Of a stretch of DNA of 64,000 nt, positions 62,084-64,000 are shown piece by piece. The notes below the pieces were generated by a model. The model was given only the letters and a program-made list of their open reading frames with translations. It was not told the DNA's origin and ran no database searches. The position numbers were made by a program, and so were the translations under genes. The number at the start of each line of letters is the position of its first letter. The first letter of the stretch is position 1. Source of the DNA: Cranoglanis bouderius (taxonomy: Eukaryota; Chordata; Actinopteri; Siluriformes; Cranoglanididae); assembly GCA_023630585.1 (NCBI GenBank), contig CM042566.1:7908754-7972753 (forward strand), read 5' to 3'.

Positions 62084-62508
62084 TTGTATAGCCTACACAT
62101 ATTCCCACTCATCACTACGAGCTGTACAGATTCTCACAACGTGAGTGCAGAGGAGTGCTGTTTTCTCCAAGCTAAGATCAGAGCGCTTTGTGTTCAGCTG
62201 AACCCTTCTCAGAGTTTCTGAATTCAACTTTCCACTACAGCAGTGAAATCAGAAGTGTGCAGTCTTATTAGCATGGACAGTTGAAATGATTGCCGCTGCA
62301 TAAACAGGCTGCGATTTTTGCCCTTCTTAGATAAAGCCAGCCTCATTTTACAGGCTGGCCCCATTTTAAACTCCTTATTTAAGGCAGCATGACTTGTATC
62401 AACTGTAAATGTCTTACATTTTTCCTAAATGCAGTGCCAGTATGCTAAATGAGAACAGTTATAAGTAAGCATGTCATTTTTGATATCCGATAGCCATTGA
62501 AACATTTG

Positions 62509-63170
62509 CCAGTTATACCACAACGTGGTTGAATGCTTGAATCTAATTGGTCAGAAGGTGTGCATTATTTTCGGATAAAAGCACAGTAGCTCCGGCTGCA
62601 ACATGGTTAAAATCAGTGCGCTCATTCTAATACGTTATTGTTTCTATAGTAACAGCTTATACACAGGGACTTATACGGCGGACGTGTCGCATAATCTAAG
62701 ACAAATAACAAACGGATTTTAGTTGTTGTTTAACAAAGTAAAATCTTATAGTCATTGATGCGGTGGCATTTTTTTGTTAGCAGACATTTGTTTAACGTTT
62801 ATGGAAGGAGTCTCGGTTGTAAGCACTTTGGAACACTCGCTGTGCTTTACGGAGTTTATATATTTTCCTCTAACAGCACAATCTGAATGTTATTCTGCTT
62901 ATACCACAGAGCTTTGCCAACGATTACAATTTTTATTTGTGCTTTTTAAATGCCTGTATATTTAACATCTGCAAGATTAGTTACTCTGTGAGACCTGTTA
63001 TCACGCACGTTATAAACAGTCGTTTCCTCACCAGCCTCGCATGTATTCTCTCTCAAAGTTAATAGTTAATGATACAAAAATAGCAGGTTGTCATGTGACC
63101 GAGAATCCGGAAATTCCAATTGTAAACTAACAGAAAGCTTCACCATATCAACAATTATACATTGTTAAAT
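62509..63170 (+). mobile_element. GGAAGGAG MITE-like repeat, copy 5 plus inverted partial copy
   Basis: Forward part: TTATACCACAACGTGGTTGA, CTAATTGGTCAGAAGGTGTG, TTATGGAAGGAGTCTCGG up to about 62895. From 62897 an inverted partial copy follows: TTATACCACAGAGCTTTGCC, CTCACCAGCCTCGC. The head-to-head layout gives the best view of the TTATACCACAG end. Confidence 0.6.
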
Positions 63171-63194
63171 ACAAGCCCCTGTTTGTTAAATACA

Positions 63195-63545
63195 AGCCCT
63201 CCAGGATTTCGCGATTTTGCGATCTCAGAAATTCATGTATAATCAAGCAAACTTCATAATATCCGGAGGAGCTTGCAATTTTTCTAAATTACTGCAGATT
63301 TTCCACAGATCTGGGCCAAAGCTCGCTTCGTTTCACGTGTGTCGAACATGAGTACAGCTAGAAGGTCTCACTTACCAACACAAATCACTGAAAAAGGCCG
63401 TGCAAATCAATTTTGTGCAATTGCAATTCCGTCAGTTGAAGTAGTTTTCCGCTAGAAAAGCACCAAAAACTCGCATCGCAATTTTTGAAAAAAGCCGCAG
63501 CAAAATTCCGCAAGAAAAACTCTCACAAAATCCTGTAGGGACTGA
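63195..63545. mobile_element. hAT-like MITE (CCCTCCAGGATTTCGCGA ends)
   Basis: Left CCCTCCAGGATTTCGCGAT; right, reversed, CAGTCCCTACAGGATTTTGTG. Inside, a short plus frame MSTARRSHLPTQITEKGRAN could be the remains of a transposase N-terminus. No clear target duplication. Confidence 0.6.
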
Positions 63546-64000
63546 CGTATGAGCTGTTATTATAGGAATGATAACATGAGAACAATGAGTTTTATTTGCG
63601 TACATTTCACGTTCTAGCACTTTAAATACAAATTATCACTTTTTAAAGGGAACAAGACTTTAAAGCTTCAGTCCCACTGAAAGACGCCCCATTTTTTAAA
63701 AATGGAAAAGCAACATCACTGCCAGTCTTTAAAGAATGACTCGTTTACAATGGGAAATGAGTTCTTACTTTGATTATCATCATCGTTTACATCAGTCTTG
63801 GTCTCATCACCTAAAAGTCACTCACGGTATTTAAACACAAGCCTCATCATCATCTTATCACTCAACTGATCTCTGATTAGGTGTATGTCCGTTCCGCTAT
63901 GGCATGTAGCTATCCAGTAACTTGATGAGTTTATGATATTCACTGCATGAGGAAAGCACACTGCTGTGCTGCAGTCGACTTGAGGTTACAACTTGTACTT
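63546..64000. other. No recognised gene to the window end
   Basis: AT-rich, with a short piece of GGAAGGAG-type sequence (GAGCTGTTATTATAGGAATG) at the start. No exon signal. Confidence 0.4.

Overview
This is vertebrate, almost certainly teleost, genomic DNA. It has intron-containing genes, very dense microsatellites (CA/GT, TA, GA, ATT), many Tc1/mariner relics, small hAT- and Harbinger-like elements, tRNA-derived SINEs with ATCC tails, and LINE 3' ends. The mix of repeats would suit an otophysan fish such as a catfish, but that is inference and no species can be named.

The only gene I can name is on the minus strand: the 5' part of a mixed-lineage kinase, best matched to MAP3K10 (MLK2). Five coding exons are visible with exact splice sites and compatible phases: 38639-37763, 2987-2807, 2259-2111, 1613-1438 and 350-104. 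Together they give about 543 residues: a Ser/Gly/Asn-rich N-terminus, an SH3 domain, a complete kinase domain, and the leucine-zipper/basic region. The 3' part of the gene lies beyond the left edge. Intron 1 is about 34.8 kb and holds most of the mobile elements in the window.

Layout. 0.1-3 kb: exons 5 to 2 with a Tc1-derived MITE, a 32-bp minisatellite and a long CA tract right beside a splice donor. 3-37.7 kb: intron 1, containing Tc1 copies at 3.7, 16.4, 19.7, 31.0 and 35.6 kb, palindromic Tc1 derivatives at 27.5 and 32.4 kb, a four-copy CAGTACTGTGCAAAAG MITE family, SINEs, LINE fragments and hAT-like MITEs. 37.7-40.2 kb: exon 1, a probable long 5' leader and a ZNF143/THAP11-type promoter motif. 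40.2-48.9 kb: intergenic DNA with SINEs, trinucleotide arrays and one decayed coding-like stretch on the minus strand near 45.5-46.0 kb. 48.9-64 kb: probable CpG-rich promoter and first non-coding exon of a divergent plus-strand gene (donor at 49178/49179), followed by what looks like its intron. One weak candidate second exon starts at 50746, and the rest is MITEs, a SINE and a Harbinger-like relic with a MADF-domain exon.

I found no CRISPR array, operon, prophage or other prokaryote-like system, and no convincing new biochemical system. The most unusual observations concern how mobile elements, palindromes and simple repeats build on each other, and a roughly 70-unit CA tract 10 bases from the 5' splice site of a kinase exon.
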